A stretch of DNA of 33,050 bases. Source: Rhodanobacter sp. (GTDB taxonomy: Bacteria; Pseudomonadota; Gammaproteobacteria; Xanthomonadales; Rhodanobacteraceae). Every line of letters begins with the position of its first letter. The stretch's first letter is position 1. This document shows, piece by piece, positions 14,490 through 23,200 of the stretch. The notes beneath the pieces are model-generated. The model was not told the DNA's origin. It saw nothing but the letters and a program-made list of their open reading frames with translations, and did no database searches. Both the position numbers and the translations under genes were made by a program. The stretch is taken from assembly GCA_022730295.1 (NCBI GenBank), contig DZCM01000020.1, positions 1 through 33,050 of the forward strand. The letters are read 5' to 3'.

Positions 14490-15941
14490 TCAGGACCGGT
14501 TGATGCAAATGTTCTTCGGCTCGGTGAAGAAGCGCAGCGCGTCCGTGCCACCTTCGCGACCGACACCGGAATGTTTCATGCCGCCGAATGGGGTGCGCAG
14601 GTCGCGCAGCATCCAGCAGTTGATCCAGACGATGCCGAAATCGATGCGCGCGGCCACGCGTTCGGCACGCGCCAGGTCGCGCGTCCAAAGCGAGGCCGCC
14701 AGGCCATAGTCGGTGCCGTTGGCGATGGTGATGGCTTCTGCTTCGGACTCGAATGGAATCAGCGTCACGACCGGGCCGAAGATTTCCTCGCGGTTGCTGG
14801 CGCAATCCTGCGGCAGCCCCTCGATCACGGTGGGGGCGATGAACCAGCCATCGGCACACCTTCCAGCGACTGCTACCGCAGCGCCGCCGCACGCCAGCGT
14901 GCCGCCTTCTTCACGTGCGCGCTGGATGCACGCCATCACTTTCTCGAAGTGCGGCTGGGAGACCAACGCGCCAAGGTCGCTGGCATCGTCGTTCGGATCG
15001 CCGACGCGCAAGGCTTGCACCCTGGAGATGTAGCGGCGCTTGAACTCGGCGTAGATCGAGCGTTCAACCAGCAGCCGCGAGCCGCACAGGCAGATCTCGC
15101 CCTGGTTGGAGAAGCCCGAGCGCACGATGGTGTCGAGGTTGGCATCGGCAAGATCAGCGTCGGCGAACACGATGGCGGGGTTCTTGCCGCCCATTTCCAG
15201 CGAAACTTTCTTGAATGACTTCGCGGCTTCGGCGGCGATCATCGCGCCGGTGCGGGTGGAGCCGGTAAAGGATACGGCCTTGATGTGCGGATGCTCGACG
15301 ATGGCCTGCCCGGCGCCCGGCCCGGTACCGTGCACGATGTTCAACACGCCCCTCGGAAAACCGCACTCCACGGCAAGTTCGGCCAGCCGGAACGCGGTGA
15401 ACGGCGTGATTTCACTCGGCTTGGCGACCACCGTGTTGCCGGCGGCGAGCGCTGGCGCGATCTTCCAGGTGAACAGGTACAGCGGCAGGTTCCATGGCGA
15501 GATGCAGCCGATCACGCCGATGGGTTGGCGCAGGGTGACGTTGATCGCGCGAGCATCAATGTGTGCTTCACTCGACCACTGCGTGATCGCTTCGGCAAAG
15601 AAGCGCAGGTTGGCAACGGCGCGCGGGATGTCCACGCTGCGCGCGAGTTTCACGGGCTTGCCGTTGTCGCGTGATTCCTCGCCGGCAAGTTCATCCAGAC
15701 GTGCGTCGATCGCATCGGCGAGCCGGTGCAAGTGGCGCGCGCGCTCGGCGTTGGGCAACGCGGCCCACGCCGGTGCCGCGCGCTGCGCGGCTTGCATGGC
15801 AGCTTCGACGTCGCGTGCATTGGAGTGGGGGCAACGCGCGTAAACCTTGCCGGTCGCGGGTTCGTAAACGTCGAGGTATGCCGCGCCCACCGGCGCACGC
15901 AGCTCGCCGTCGATCAGGTTGGCCAGCGTTATGGGTTTCAT
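14490..15941 (-). CDS. 2-Aminomuconate-6-semialdehyde dehydrogenase
   Basis: This 483-residue NAD-dependent aldehyde dehydrogenase has SPWNLPLYL (N151), KPSEITPFTA (K174), FTGSTRTG, the general base in LEMGGKNPA (E249) and the nucleophile in NQGEICLCGSR (C284). The C-terminal signature CWMLRDLRTPFGGMKHSG, with REGG and FFTEPKNICI after it, is characteristic of the ALDH8A1/AmnC/NbaE branch. That branch oxidises 2-aminomuconate (or 2-hydroxymuconate) semialdehyde in tryptophan-kynurenine and aminophenol breakdown. The ATG at 15941 lies nine bases after the glycosylase stop, and the ribosome site is weak. The RidA-type deaminase downstream would act on its product. Kynureninase, 3-hydroxyanthranilate dioxygenase and ACMS decarboxylase genes are not in the window. 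Confidence 0.88.
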   Translation of the reverse strand: MKPITLANLIDGELRAPVGAAYLDVYEPATGKVYARCPHSNARDVEAAMQAAQRAAPAWAALPNAERARHLHRLADAIDARLDELAGEESRDNGKPVKLARSVDIPRAVANLRFFAEAITQWSSEAHIDARAINVTLRQPIGVIGCISPWNLPLYLFTWKIAPALAAGNTVVAKPSEITPFTAFRLAELAVECGFPRGVLNIVHGTGPGAGQAIVEHPHIKAVSFTGSTRTGAMIAAEAAKSFKKVSLEMGGKNPAIVFADADLADANLDTIVRSGFSNQGEICLCGSRLLVERSIYAEFKRRYISRVQALRVGDPNDDASDLGALVSQPHFEKVMACIQRAREEGGTLACGGAAVAVAGRCADGWFIAPTVIEGLPQDCASNREEIFGPVVTLIPFESEAEAITIANGTDYGLAASLWTRDLARAERVAARIDFGIVWINCWMLRDLRTPFGGMKHSGVGREGGTDALRFFTEPKNICINRS

Positions 15942-15950
15942 CAAACAAGT

Positions 15951-16532
15951 TTAGCGCGGACTTTCGATGTGGCCGCCAACGGGTTGCCGCAGGGCGCGTA
16001 CCGCCGCCGCCAAGTCACGCCAGGGTGCGATTTTCCAGAACCCGCGCGCCTGTCCGGAGGGAGAAGGCAGCACGAACACCCGGCTGGTGGCGATGCGCAA
16101 GTTCTGTTCCCCGTATTCCAATGCGCGCGGTGCGTTCGCCAGTCCGGCGCGCGCCGCATTCTTGCTGGTGAAGGCGAGCATGGCCGGGCGCCAGCGCGCG
16201 AGTTTGCGTTGCAGCACGCGGATGTCGAATGCTGTGCGCGGAAGCTCTGCGTCTGATCCAAAGTGGTGCTTGGCGACGTCGGTCAGGCCGATGCCCCACG
16301 TCAACACGTCACGGAACTCCGCGGGCGCGAGACGTCGCGGCGTCAACCCCACTTCCAACAGCGTGCGCCAGAAGTAGTTTCCCGGATGCGCGTAGTAGGC
16401 ATGCTCGCGTGCCGATCTGGTGCCCGGTGCGGTGCCGCAGAACACCACAGCGAGGCCTGGCGCCAGCACGTCGGGGAGGATGGGGCCACGCCGCCGCGTG
16501 CCCGGTTCGGAATCGTGATGCTGGTGGCGCAT
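15951..16532 (-). CDS. Mug/TDG-like mismatch DNA glycosylase with altered catalytic motif
   Basis: The 193-residue product belongs to the uracil-DNA glycosylase superfamily near Mug/TDG. It has VVFCGTAPGTRSA (29-41), YAHPGNYFWRTLLEVGLTP (47-65), GIGLTDVAKHH (80-90) and the DNA-intercalating motif LPSPSG (155-160). Such enzymes remove uracil, thymine or damaged pyrimidines mispaired with guanine. In E. coli Mug the first motif is GINPG, with a catalytic asparagine; here that position is alanine (A35). I recall the GTA-G form from a subgroup also annotated as mismatch-specific glycosylase, so the gene is probably intact rather than decayed. The ATG at 16532 was chosen because upstream in-frame sequence is not conserved-looking and overlaps the divergent promoter. 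It precedes the dehydrogenase gene by nine bases. Confidence 0.82.
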   Translation of the reverse strand: MRHQHHDSEPGTRRRGPILPDVLAPGLAVVFCGTAPGTRSAREHAYYAHPGNYFWRTLLEVGLTPRRLAPAEFRDVLTWGIGLTDVAKHHFGSDAELPRTAFDIRVLQRKLARWRPAMLAFTSKNAARAGLANAPRALEYGEQNLRIATSRVFVLPSPSGQARGFWKIAPWRDLAAAVRALRQPVGGHIESPR

Positions 16533-16591
16533 GCACACAGCGTAGCGCCCTCCGCGCGTCGCGTTTGTGCACCTGCATTGCCGCACTGCAA

Positions 16592-16620
16592 TTGCCGCGC
16601 GTGTTGGCTTCTGGCAGTAT
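16592..16620 (+). promoter_or_regulatory. Putative promoter of the RDD-pilin gene
   Basis: TTGCCG (16592-16597) and CAGTAT (16615-16620) are separated by 17 bases, a fair sigma70 match on the plus strand. The transcript would have a leader of about 20 bases before the ATG at 16646, which contains GGGGA five bases upstream of the codon. Confidence 0.4.
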
Positions 16621-16645
16621 CGGGCGCTGGCCAATGGGGACGAAC

Positions 16646-17632
16646 ATGGACGAAAGCACATCGAGTCGCGACATGCCGCGTTTGCCGGGGCATCTGCGCG
16701 CGCCCACGCTGCATGCGGGATTTTGGCGGCGGGTGGTTGCGTACATCATCGACTGGTTCATCATGATGCCGGTGCTGTTTGCGATGGAGCTTTTTTGGGT
16801 TTTCCGGCCGATGATGGCGCTGGCGCGTGGCTCTGACGCGCCGCTTCCCGCCGGACACATTCTGCTGTTTTACCTGCTGGCCATCCTGATTCCGTGGCTG
16901 TATTACGCCATCTGCGAAGCCTCGAAGTGGCAGGCCACGCCCGGCAAGCTGGCATTGGGTTTGCGCGTCACCGACGAGTACGGCCACCGCATCGGCTTCG
17001 GCCGCGCCACCGGGCGCTTCTTCGGCATGTTCGTTTCCGGCCTGATCATGGACGTTGGCTACATGATGGCCGGGTTCACCGCGAAGAAGCAGGGCCTGCA
17101 CGACATGATGGCCGGTTGCTGCGTCGTGCGGAAGGATGCGCTCGCGATGTTCGAGCAGGGCACGCTGCCGGAAGGCTCCGGTGCGCCTTCCGGTGGGATG
17201 CCGGGGTGGGCGATCGCCTTGATCATCGTGGCGGCGGGATTCCTGCTGGTGATTCCGATCATCGCGATCATGGCCGCCATCGCGATTCCCGCTTACCAGA
17301 ATTATCTCGTGCGCGCGCAGGTCGCCGAAGGCGTTACGCTGTCATACACGGCGCGCGACGCCGTCACGCAGTACATCGCCAGCCATGGCTCGATGCCGGG
17401 TGACAATGCTGCCGCGGGCTTGTCGGATCCTGATGCGATCACCGGAAAGTACGTGTCCAGCGTTGCAATTCGCGATGGCCAGGTGGTGGTGACCTTCGGC
17501 GATACCGCCGAATCCACGATCCGCGGCGAGCACCTGATCATGGTGCCACAGGGCGACATGTCGGCGCTGCACTGGCAGTGCCGCAGCCCGGACATCGAGG
17601 TGGAATACTTGCCGCAGTCGTGCCGCGAGTGA
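16646..17632 (+). CDS. RDD-domain membrane protein fused to a type IV pilin-like domain
   Basis: The 328-residue product has two unlike halves. Residues about 22-165 form an RDD domain: AGFWRRVVAYIIDW with the R-D pair, two central helices, then QATPGKLALGLRVTD and the basic AKKQGLHDMMAG. Residues about 188-328 resemble a type IVa pilin: a hydrophobic helix (188-213) running into AIAIPAYQNYLVRAQVAEG, a globular part, and two C-terminal cysteines (C312, C326) placed like the pilin D-region disulfide. The prepilin peptidase site (GFTLIE) is missing, so the pilin part is held by an internal transmembrane helix and cannot be processed as a normal pilin. It is a stand-alone gene. The role is unknown; an assembly-linked or sensing function is speculation. 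Confidence 0.85.
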   Translation: MDESTSSRDMPRLPGHLRAPTLHAGFWRRVVAYIIDWFIMMPVLFAMELFWVFRPMMALARGSDAPLPAGHILLFYLLAILIPWLYYAICEASKWQATPGKLALGLRVTDEYGHRIGFGRATGRFFGMFVSGLIMDVGYMMAGFTAKKQGLHDMMAGCCVVRKDALAMFEQGTLPEGSGAPSGGMPGWAIALIIVAAGFLLVIPIIAIMAAIAIPAYQNYLVRAQVAEGVTLSYTARDAVTQYIASHGSMPGDNAAAGLSDPDAITGKYVSSVAIRDGQVVVTFGDTAESTIRGEHLIMVPQGDMSALHWQCRSPDIEVEYLPQSCRE

Positions 17633-17723
17633 CTCCAATGTCGAGCAGCGTGGCCCGGCCGGCGCTCGGGTCACGTGCTTCCGGCACGAAGTAGGCGCTT
17701 TACGCGCTTCCCGAGTCCCGCTC

Positions 17724-19571
17724 TTACGCCGCGACGCGCGAAGCGCGCTTGCGATCGTTTTCAGTCAAGTGCCGCTTGCGCAGGCGGATCTGCTTCGGGG
17801 TCACTTCGACCAGTTCATCGTCGTCGATGAATTCCAGCGCCTGTTCCAACGACAACTTCACCGGTGGTACCAAGGTCAAGGCGTCGTCCTTGCCGGACGC
17901 GCGCACGTTGGTGAGCTGCTTTGCCCGCAAGGCATTGACGGTGAGGTCGTTGTCCTTGGCGTGGATGCCGACCAACTGGCCTTCGTAGATCTGCACATTG
18001 GCATCGATCAGCATGCGCCCGCGGTCCTGCAGGCCCCACAGCGCGTAGGCCGGCGCCGGGCCGGTGCCGTTGGAGATCATCACGCCGTTGGCGCGCTTGC
18101 CGATCATGCCTTCCGATTTTGGACCGTAGTGATCGAACACATGGAACATCAGGCCGGTGCCGGCGGTGAGCGTGCGGAACTCGGTCTGGAAGCCGATCAG
18201 CCCGCGCGCGGGGATCAGGTATTCCAGGCGCACGCGACCCTTGCCGTCGGGCTCCATGTTCTTCAATTGTGCGCGGCGCGTACCCAGCTTTTCCATCACG
18301 CCGCCCTGGAATTGCTCTTCGAGGTCGACGACCAGTTGCTCGTAGGGTTCCTGCATCATGCCGTCGATTTCGCGCACGATCACTTCTGGGCGCGACACCG
18401 CGAGTTCGTAGCCTTCGCGGCGCATGGTTTCGATCAGGATCGACAGGTGCAGCTCACCACGGCCCGAGACCTTGAATTTGTCCGGATCTGCGGTGTCCTC
18501 GACCTTGAGCGCGACGTTGTGCAGCGTTTCGCGGGTCAGGCGCTCGCGGATCTGGCGCGAGGTGAGGAACTTGCCGCCCGACAAATCCTTGCTGCCGGCG
18601 AACGGCGAGTTGTTGACCTGGAAGGTCATTGAAATGGTGGGTTCGTCCACGGTCAGCGCGGGCAGGGCTTCGACCATCGACGGGTCGCAGATGGTGTCGG
18701 AGATGCCGAGGTTCTCGATGCCGGAGATCGCGATGATGTCGCCAGCCTGCGCGTCGGGGACTTCGCGGCGCTCAAGGCCCATGAATCCCATCACCTGCAG
18801 GATCTTGCCGTTGCGGTGCTTGCCCTCGTGGTCGACGACCGTAACCGGCATGTTGGTGCGGACAGTGCCACGCTGCACGCGGCCCACGCCGATCAAGCCG
18901 ACGTAGTTGGAGTAATCGAGCGAGGATACGCGCATCTGGAACGGGCCGTCGGGGTCGACGTCCGGTGCCTTGACGTGCTTGATGATCGCGTCGAACAGCG
19001 GCGTCATGTCGCCCGCGCGCACATCCGGCTCCAGGCCCGCATAGCCTTGCAGTGCCGAGGCGTACACGACGGTGAAATCAAGTTGCTCTTCGCTCGCGCC
19101 GAGGCGGTCGAACAGGTCGAAGGTTTGGTTGACGACCCAGTCCGGGCGCGCGCCGGGGCGGTCGACCTTGTTGACCACCACGATCGGCTTGAAGCCCATC
19201 TGGAAGGCCTTCTGGGTGACGAAGCGCGTTTGCGGCATCGGGCCGTCCATCGCGTCGACCAGGATCAGCACGGAGTCGACCATCGACAACACGCGCTCGA
19301 CCTCGCCACCGAAGTCGGCGTGTCCGGGCGTGTCCACGATGTTGATGCGCCATTGCTCGCCATCCGGGTGGGTCCAGCGGATCGCGGTGTTCTTGGACAG
19401 GATCGTGATGCCGCGCTCGCGCTCGAGATCGTTCGAGTCCATCACACGATCGGGCATCGCCGCGCGCTCGGACAGGGTGCCGGACTGCTTCAGCAGCTGG
19501 TCGACCAGGGTGGTCTTGCCGTGATCGACATGGGCGACGATCGCGATGTTGCGGAGATATTGAATAGACAT
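17724..19571 (-). CDS. typA: Ribosome-associated GTPase BipA/TypA
   Basis: This 615-residue translational GTPase acts on the ribosome in 50S assembly and stress adaptation. The G1 motif AHVDHGKTT is at 13-21, followed by RGITI in switch [13 protein letters not shown] in G3 and [10 protein letters not shown] in G4. Domain II, the EF-G-like domains III and V and the BipA-specific C-terminal domain follow ([25 protein letters not shown], and a final basic [10 protein letters not shown] segment). Length is usual for the family. The ATG at 19571 gives the standard N-terminus [16 protein letters not shown]; an in-frame upstream extension lacks a ribosome site. It is separated from livM by 130 bases and a hairpin. 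Confidence 0.97.
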   Translation of the reverse strand: MSIQYLRNIAIVAHVDHGKTTLVDQLLKQSGTLSERAAMPDRVMDSNDLERERGITILSKNTAIRWTHPDGEQWRINIVDTPGHADFGGEVERVLSMVDSVLILVDAMDGPMPQTRFVTQKAFQMGFKPIVVVNKVDRPGARPDWVVNQTFDLFDRLGASEEQLDFTVVYASALQGYAGLEPDVRAGDMTPLFDAIIKHVKAPDVDPDGPFQMRVSSLDYSNYVGLIGVGRVQRGTVRTNMPVTVVDHEGKHRNGKILQVMGFMGLERREVPDAQAGDIIAISGIENLGISDTICDPSMVEALPALTVDEPTISMTFQVNNSPFAGSKDLSGGKFLTSRQIRERLTRETLHNVALKVEDTADPDKFKVSGRGELHLSILIETMRREGYELAVSRPEVIVREIDGMMQEPYEQLVVDLEEQFQGGVMEKLGTRRAQLKNMEPDGKGRVRLEYLIPARGLIGFQTEFRTLTAGTGLMFHVFDHYGPKSEGMIGKRANGVMISNGTGPAPAYALWGLQDRGRMLIDANVQIYEGQLVGIHAKDNDLTVNALRAKQLTNVRASGKDDALTLVPPVKLSLEQALEFIDDDELVEVTPKQIRLRKRHLTENDRKRASRVAA

Positions 19572-19584
19572 TGGACCACGCGAA

Positions 19585-19605
19585 ACGGCCGCAGCGTGCG
19601 GCCGT
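19585..19605 (-). terminator. GC-rich hairpin between livM and typA
   Basis: ACGGCCGCA and TGCGGCCGT form a perfect nine-pair stem with a three-base loop. On the minus strand it lies about 97 bases after the livM stop and 13 bases before the typA start, followed by only three T residues. It may end the liv operon, or it may be a 5' leader structure of typA. Confidence 0.4.
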
Positions 19606-19701
19606 GGAAGAATGAGGAAGAAGACATGCGGCATCCAGGACACCGCAGCCGCCTATTGTACCTGCTATGGAAGCGCAGCGCCTGGCTTGCTGAACGGAGA
19701 T

Positions 19702-20814
19702 TCAGCGTCGCGCTTGCCGGGATCGAAGGGGCCACCGGCGCCGCCGGCCCACGGTCGGCCGGAACAGGCTGACGATGCCGGCAGGGCGGAACAGGATCAC
19801 GAGAATGAAGATTATGCCGAGGATGAACAGCGGTTGCGACAAGGGCACCCGCAATGGCGCCGGCAACGCGGCCATGGCTTGCGACCCCGCGACCGTGACC
19901 AACCGCTGGTCGAGGAAGGTGTAGACAACACCGCCGACCAGTGCGCCCCAACGAGTGCCCGCGCCGCCGAGTACCACCATCACCAGCAGCGTCAGCGTGA
20001 ACTGGGCCGAGATGATCGCCGGGTTGGTGCCGCCGACCAGCAGCACGTAGGCAATGCCGCAAAGTGCTGCCAAGAACGACGCGGTGACGAACGCCAGCAA
20101 CTTGAACGTGTAGGGGCGCAGGCCGAGGATCTGGACCCGCTGTTCGTTTTCGCGGATCGCCTGCCACACCCGGCCGGTGACCGAACCGCTGACCCACCAC
20201 ACCACGCCGGCCACAATGATCAGCAGGCCAAGGCTGATCCAGTACAGGTAACGCGTGTTCACCACGCCGACGAGGAATTCCGGCAGACGCGCGTACACCA
20301 CGCCGAGGCCGAGTTCGCCGCCGGTGGCATGCCATGGGTCTTGTCCCACGATCACCGCGCTGGCCTGGGCGAATGCCAGCGTAACCATCGCGAACGCGAT
20401 GCCGCTGGTGCGAAGGCTGATCGCGCCAATGACAAGCGGCAGCAGCAGCGCCACGAGCAGGGTGAGGCCGAGCGCCATCGGTCCAGACAGATGCAGGATG
20501 TTGACGGCGATGGCAAAGGTGTATGACCCCGCCGCGAAAAACAGTGCGTGGCCGAACGAGAGCATGCCGGTGAAGCCGAACAACAAGTCATAGGTCATCG
20601 CCAGTGCGCCGAACACCAGGCACAAGCCGAGCAGTTGCAGGCTGCCCGGCGCGTTCAGCCGATCGGGCAACAATCCGGCAGTGGGCAGGTTGAGGAACGG
20701 CACCAGTGCCAGCACTACCACCAGTGCCAGCACGAGCATCCAGCGGAACCGTCGTCGCGGCGACATGGATTCCGCGGCCGCTGTATTGGATGCGATCGAC
20801 GAACCTTGCGTCAT
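19702..20814 (-). CDS. livM: Branched-chain amino-acid-type ABC transporter permease LivM
   Basis: This inner-membrane permease of 370 residues has about ten hydrophobic segments and a charged cytoplasmic N-terminus. LivM-family signatures are GFTGMLSFGHALFFAAGSYT, the ASAVIVGQDPWHATGGELG loop and the EAA-like cytoplasmic region TGRVWQAIRENEQRVQILGL. It pairs with LivH to form the pore of a hydrophobic-amino-acid-transporter (HAAT) importer. The ATG at 20814 overlaps the livH stop by four bases (ATGA). The frame continues upstream through livH, but that is an antifunctional shadow. It is the last gene of the receptor-dehydrogenase-importer operon. HAAT systems carry branched-chain amino acids, urea, amides or carboxylates, so the substrate cannot be read from this subunit. 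Confidence 0.92.
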   Translation of the reverse strand: MTQGSSIASNTAAAESMSPRRRFRWMLVLALVVVLALVPFLNLPTAGLLPDRLNAPGSLQLLGLCLVFGALAMTYDLLFGFTGMLSFGHALFFAAGSYTFAIAVNILHLSGPMALGLTLLVALLLPLVIGAISLRTSGIAFAMVTLAFAQASAVIVGQDPWHATGGELGLGVVYARLPEFLVGVVNTRYLYWISLGLLIIVAGVVWWVSGSVTGRVWQAIRENEQRVQILGLRPYTFKLLAFVTASFLAALCGIAYVLLVGGTNPAIISAQFTLTLLVMVVLGGAGTRWGALVGGVVYTFLDQRLVTVAGSQAMAALPAPLRVPLSQPLFILGIIFILVILFRPAGIVSLFRPTVGRRRRWPLRSRQARR

Positions 20815-21698
20815 GTCGCCGCCCCCAGCATGCCGCGTGGCCGGATCAGCAGCACGACGACGAGCAACAACACAATTGCGAGGTCGCCGACGCCGACGAC
20901 GTAGTAGTTGGCGAACTGTTGCAGCAAGCCCACCGCCAGCGCGGCGAGCGCCGCGCCGCTGATCGAACCGAGTCCACCGATCACCACCACGATGAAGGCG
21001 TCGATCAACAATACCGTGCCGAGGTCGGGGCTGACCGCGCCGAAGTACACGCCGGCGAGTGCGCCGCCGAGCCCGGCGATCGCGCCGCCGAGCGCGAACA
21101 CCAGCGTGAAGGCGCGACGCACGTCGATGCCCATGGCGCTGACCATCGTGCGGTTTTCGACCCCGGCGCGGACGATGAGGCCGTAGCGCGTATGCCGCAG
21201 GAATAGTTGCAAGGCGATGAGTACCACGAGTGCCGCACCGATCAGGAGAAAGCGGCTGTTGGGCACGGTGGCACCGAGTACGCGCGTGGTGTGATGCACC
21301 CACGCAGGAGTGGGGAAGGGCTTCGGGTCGGCGCCCCAGATGCCGATCACCAGCGCACCGATGACGAGGGTCAAGCCGACGGTAACGAGCACCTGCGCAA
21401 TTTCGCGCCGGTACAAGGGCCGGATCAACACCAATTCGGTGAGCGTGCCGAGCACGGCACCCGTCAGCGTGGCGACGATCAGTACGGAGACGAATTGCAG
21501 GTTGGTGATGGTCACGGCGCCGCCGAACAGATGCGCGCCGAGCAGCCATCCAAAATAGCCGCCCAGCAGTAGGAACGCGCCGTGCGCGAAGTTCAGCACG
21601 CGCATCAAGCCGAAGATCAAGGCGAGGCCCGCGGCGACCAGGAAATACAGGCCGCCGAGACCGATGCCCGTGATTGCAAGCAGTGCGATCGTGCTCAT
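20811..21698 (-). CDS. livH: Branched-chain amino-acid-type ABC transporter permease LivH
   Basis: The 295-residue inner-membrane protein has eight or so hydrophobic segments. GLALIFGLMRVLNFAHGAFLLLGGYFGW near the N-terminus is the LivH signature, with the conserved NFAHG motif at about 36-40. The cytoplasmic loop ENRTMVSAMGIDVRRAF contains the EAA-type contact for the ATPases, and IVVVIGGLGSISGAALAAL lies near the end. It pairs with LivM. The ATG at 21698 overlaps the livF stop by four bases, and its own stop overlaps livM, so the importer genes are translationally coupled. Confidence 0.93.
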   Translation of the reverse strand: MSTIALLAITGIGLGGLYFLVAAGLALIFGLMRVLNFAHGAFLLLGGYFGWLLGAHLFGGAVTITNLQFVSVLIVATLTGAVLGTLTELVLIRPLYRREIAQVLVTVGLTLVIGALVIGIWGADPKPFPTPAWVHHTTRVLGATVPNSRFLLIGAALVVLIALQLFLRHTRYGLIVRAGVENRTMVSAMGIDVRRAFTLVFALGGAIAGLGGALAGVYFGAVSPDLGTVLLIDAFIVVVIGGLGSISGAALAALAVGLLQQFANYYVVGVGDLAIVLLLVVVLLIRPRGMLGAAT

Positions 21699-22417
21699 GC
21701 CGGCACTCCGTGACTACACGACACGCCAAGCAAACGGCGGGTGAGGTCTGTATCGGCCAACAGATCCCCGGCCGGGCCGGCATGCACGACGCGGCCTTCG
21801 GCCATGACCACCGCATGGTTTGCAAGCCGGCGCACCGCGCCGAGGTTTTGCTCGACCAGCAACACGGGGACGTCTTCGGCAATTCGGGCGAGTGCCGCCA
21901 CGGTTTCGGTGACCAGGCGCGGCGACAGACCCTTGGTCGGCTCGTCGACCAGAAGCAGGCGCGCCGGATTGAGCAGGGCGCGCGCGATCGAAAGCATTTG
22001 TTGTTGACCTCCCGATAGTGTGCCGGCCAGTTGTCGTCGCCGGGATTTCAAATCGGGGAACAAATCGAAGACGAAGTCGTAGCGTGGCGGCACCGCGTGG
22101 CGCTCGGCGAGACGCAGGTTTTCGGCCACGGTCAAACCTGCAAACACATCGCGATCTTCCGGCACATAGCCGATGCCGTGGAGGATGATCCGGAAGGTCG
22201 GTAGGCCGTTCAATGGCGTGCCATCGAATGAAACTGATCCAGTGCGCGGCACGATGCCGAGGCTCGCGCGCAAGGTCGTGGTCTTGCCGGCGCCATTGCG
22301 GCCGAGCAGGGCCGTCACGCCAAGTACGGGCACGTCGAAATCGACGCCTTGCAGGATGTGTGATCCGCCCAGTTGCACGTGCACGTCACGGACATGGAGC
22401 AACGCGGCGCCGCTCAC
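21695..22417 (-). CDS. livF: ABC transporter ATP-binding protein LivF
   Basis: This 240-residue cytoplasmic ATPase subunit has Walker A GRNGAGKTT (39-47), the Q-loop region GIGYVPEDRDVF (81-92), the ABC signature LSGGQQQ (134-140), Walker B LLLVDEP (154-160) and the switch-histidine region replaced by the usual LivF glutamine-type VEQNL. GIGYVPEDR is a LivF hallmark. It forms a heterodimer with LivG to drive the importer. The start is a GTG at 22417 that overlaps the livG stop by four bases (GTGA). Confidence 0.94.
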   Translation of the reverse strand: MSGAALLHVRDVHVQLGGSHILQGVDFDVPVLGVTALLGRNGAGKTTTLRASLGIVPRTGSVSFDGTPLNGLPTFRIILHGIGYVPEDRDVFAGLTVAENLRLAERHAVPPRYDFVFDLFPDLKSRRRQLAGTLSGGQQQMLSIARALLNPARLLLVDEPTKGLSPRLVTETVAALARIAEDVPVLLVEQNLGAVRRLANHAVVMAEGRVVHAGPAGDLLADTDLTRRLLGVSCSHGVPA

Positions 22418-23184
22418 AGCGCTTCCCCGAGATACGCCGACTGCACGACGTCATTGGCCATCACGGCAGCGGGCAAGTCGCAGGCCAGCAACGCGCCGTG
22501 GTGCATGACCGCGAGGCGATCGGCCAGCGCCAGCACGACATCCATATGGTGTTCGACCATGATGACCGTGGCGCCGTGCTCCGCGCACAATTCGCCGATC
22601 AGTGTCGTCAGTGCGGGCACGTCCTCGGCGCTGACGCCGGCCATCGGCTCATCGAGCAGGAACACACTCGGCCGGGTCGCCAGCAGGATCGCCAGCTCGA
22701 GTTTGCGCTTGTCGCCGTGCGAGAGCGCGCCCGCCAGCGTGCTTGCGCGTGTCGACAGGCCGACCCGATCCAGACACGCGTGCGCAGTTTGCAGTGTTTC
22801 GGATTCGCGCTCGGTGCGGCGCCACAACTGCAGGCTGCTGCCGGCGCGCGCCTGCGCCGCGAGCCGCACGTTTTCCAGCGCGCTCAATGCCGGAAACAGG
22901 TCCGACGATTGGAAGGTGCGGCCAAGTCCGGCGCGTACCCGCCGGTGCGGCGGCAGTCCGTCGAGTGGTTGGCCACGCAAGCTGATCGATCCGGTCGTCG
23001 CCGTGCGTAAGCCCGAAAGCAGGTTCAGCAGGCTGGTTTTGCCGGCACCATTCGGGCCGATCAAGCCGAGGAATTCGCCTTGGGCCACGCGCAGGTTCAC
23101 ATCCGACACGATCGGGATGGCGCCGATTGCCAGGCTCAATCCGATCGTTTCGAGTGCAGGTGCGGTGGCGTCGGGCGTCGGCAT
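22414..23184 (-). CDS. livG: ABC transporter ATP-binding protein LivG
   Basis: This 256-residue ATPase has Walker A GPNGAGKTS (43-51), the Q-loop with GLGRTFQSSDLFPALS (87-101), Walker B VFLLDEP (174-180) and the switch histidine in MVEHHMDVV. The signature motif reads LSHGDKR rather than LSGGQ; non-canonical signatures with a histidine or tyrosine here are common in LivG and UrtD. The C-terminal end AYLGEAL is the classic LivG terminus. The ATG at 23184 follows the binding-protein gene by 16 bases. The frame stays open for 58 codons upstream, inside the livK gene, and that extension is not credible. Confidence 0.93.
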   Translation of the reverse strand: MPTPDATAPALETIGLSLAIGAIPIVSDVNLRVAQGEFLGLIGPNGAGKTSLLNLLSGLRTATTGSISLRGQPLDGLPPHRRVRAGLGRTFQSSDLFPALSALENVRLAAQARAGSSLQLWRRTERESETLQTAHACLDRVGLSTRASTLAGALSHGDKRKLELAILLATRPSVFLLDEPMAGVSAEDVPALTTLIGELCAEHGATVIMVEHHMDVVLALADRLAVMHHGALLACDLPAAVMANDVVQSAYLGEAL

Positions 23185-23200
23185 GGGCGTCCGGATGCCG

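Noticed and set aside
17633-17723. Short inverted stretches between the RDD-pilin gene and typA as a terminator
   Set aside because: Only short imperfect pairings and no T-tract; I could not define a stem with confidence.
20815-21882. In-frame N-terminal extension of livM across livH
   Set aside because: LivH is the real product of that stretch in another frame, and the livM ATG at the ATGA overlap gives the normal LivM length.
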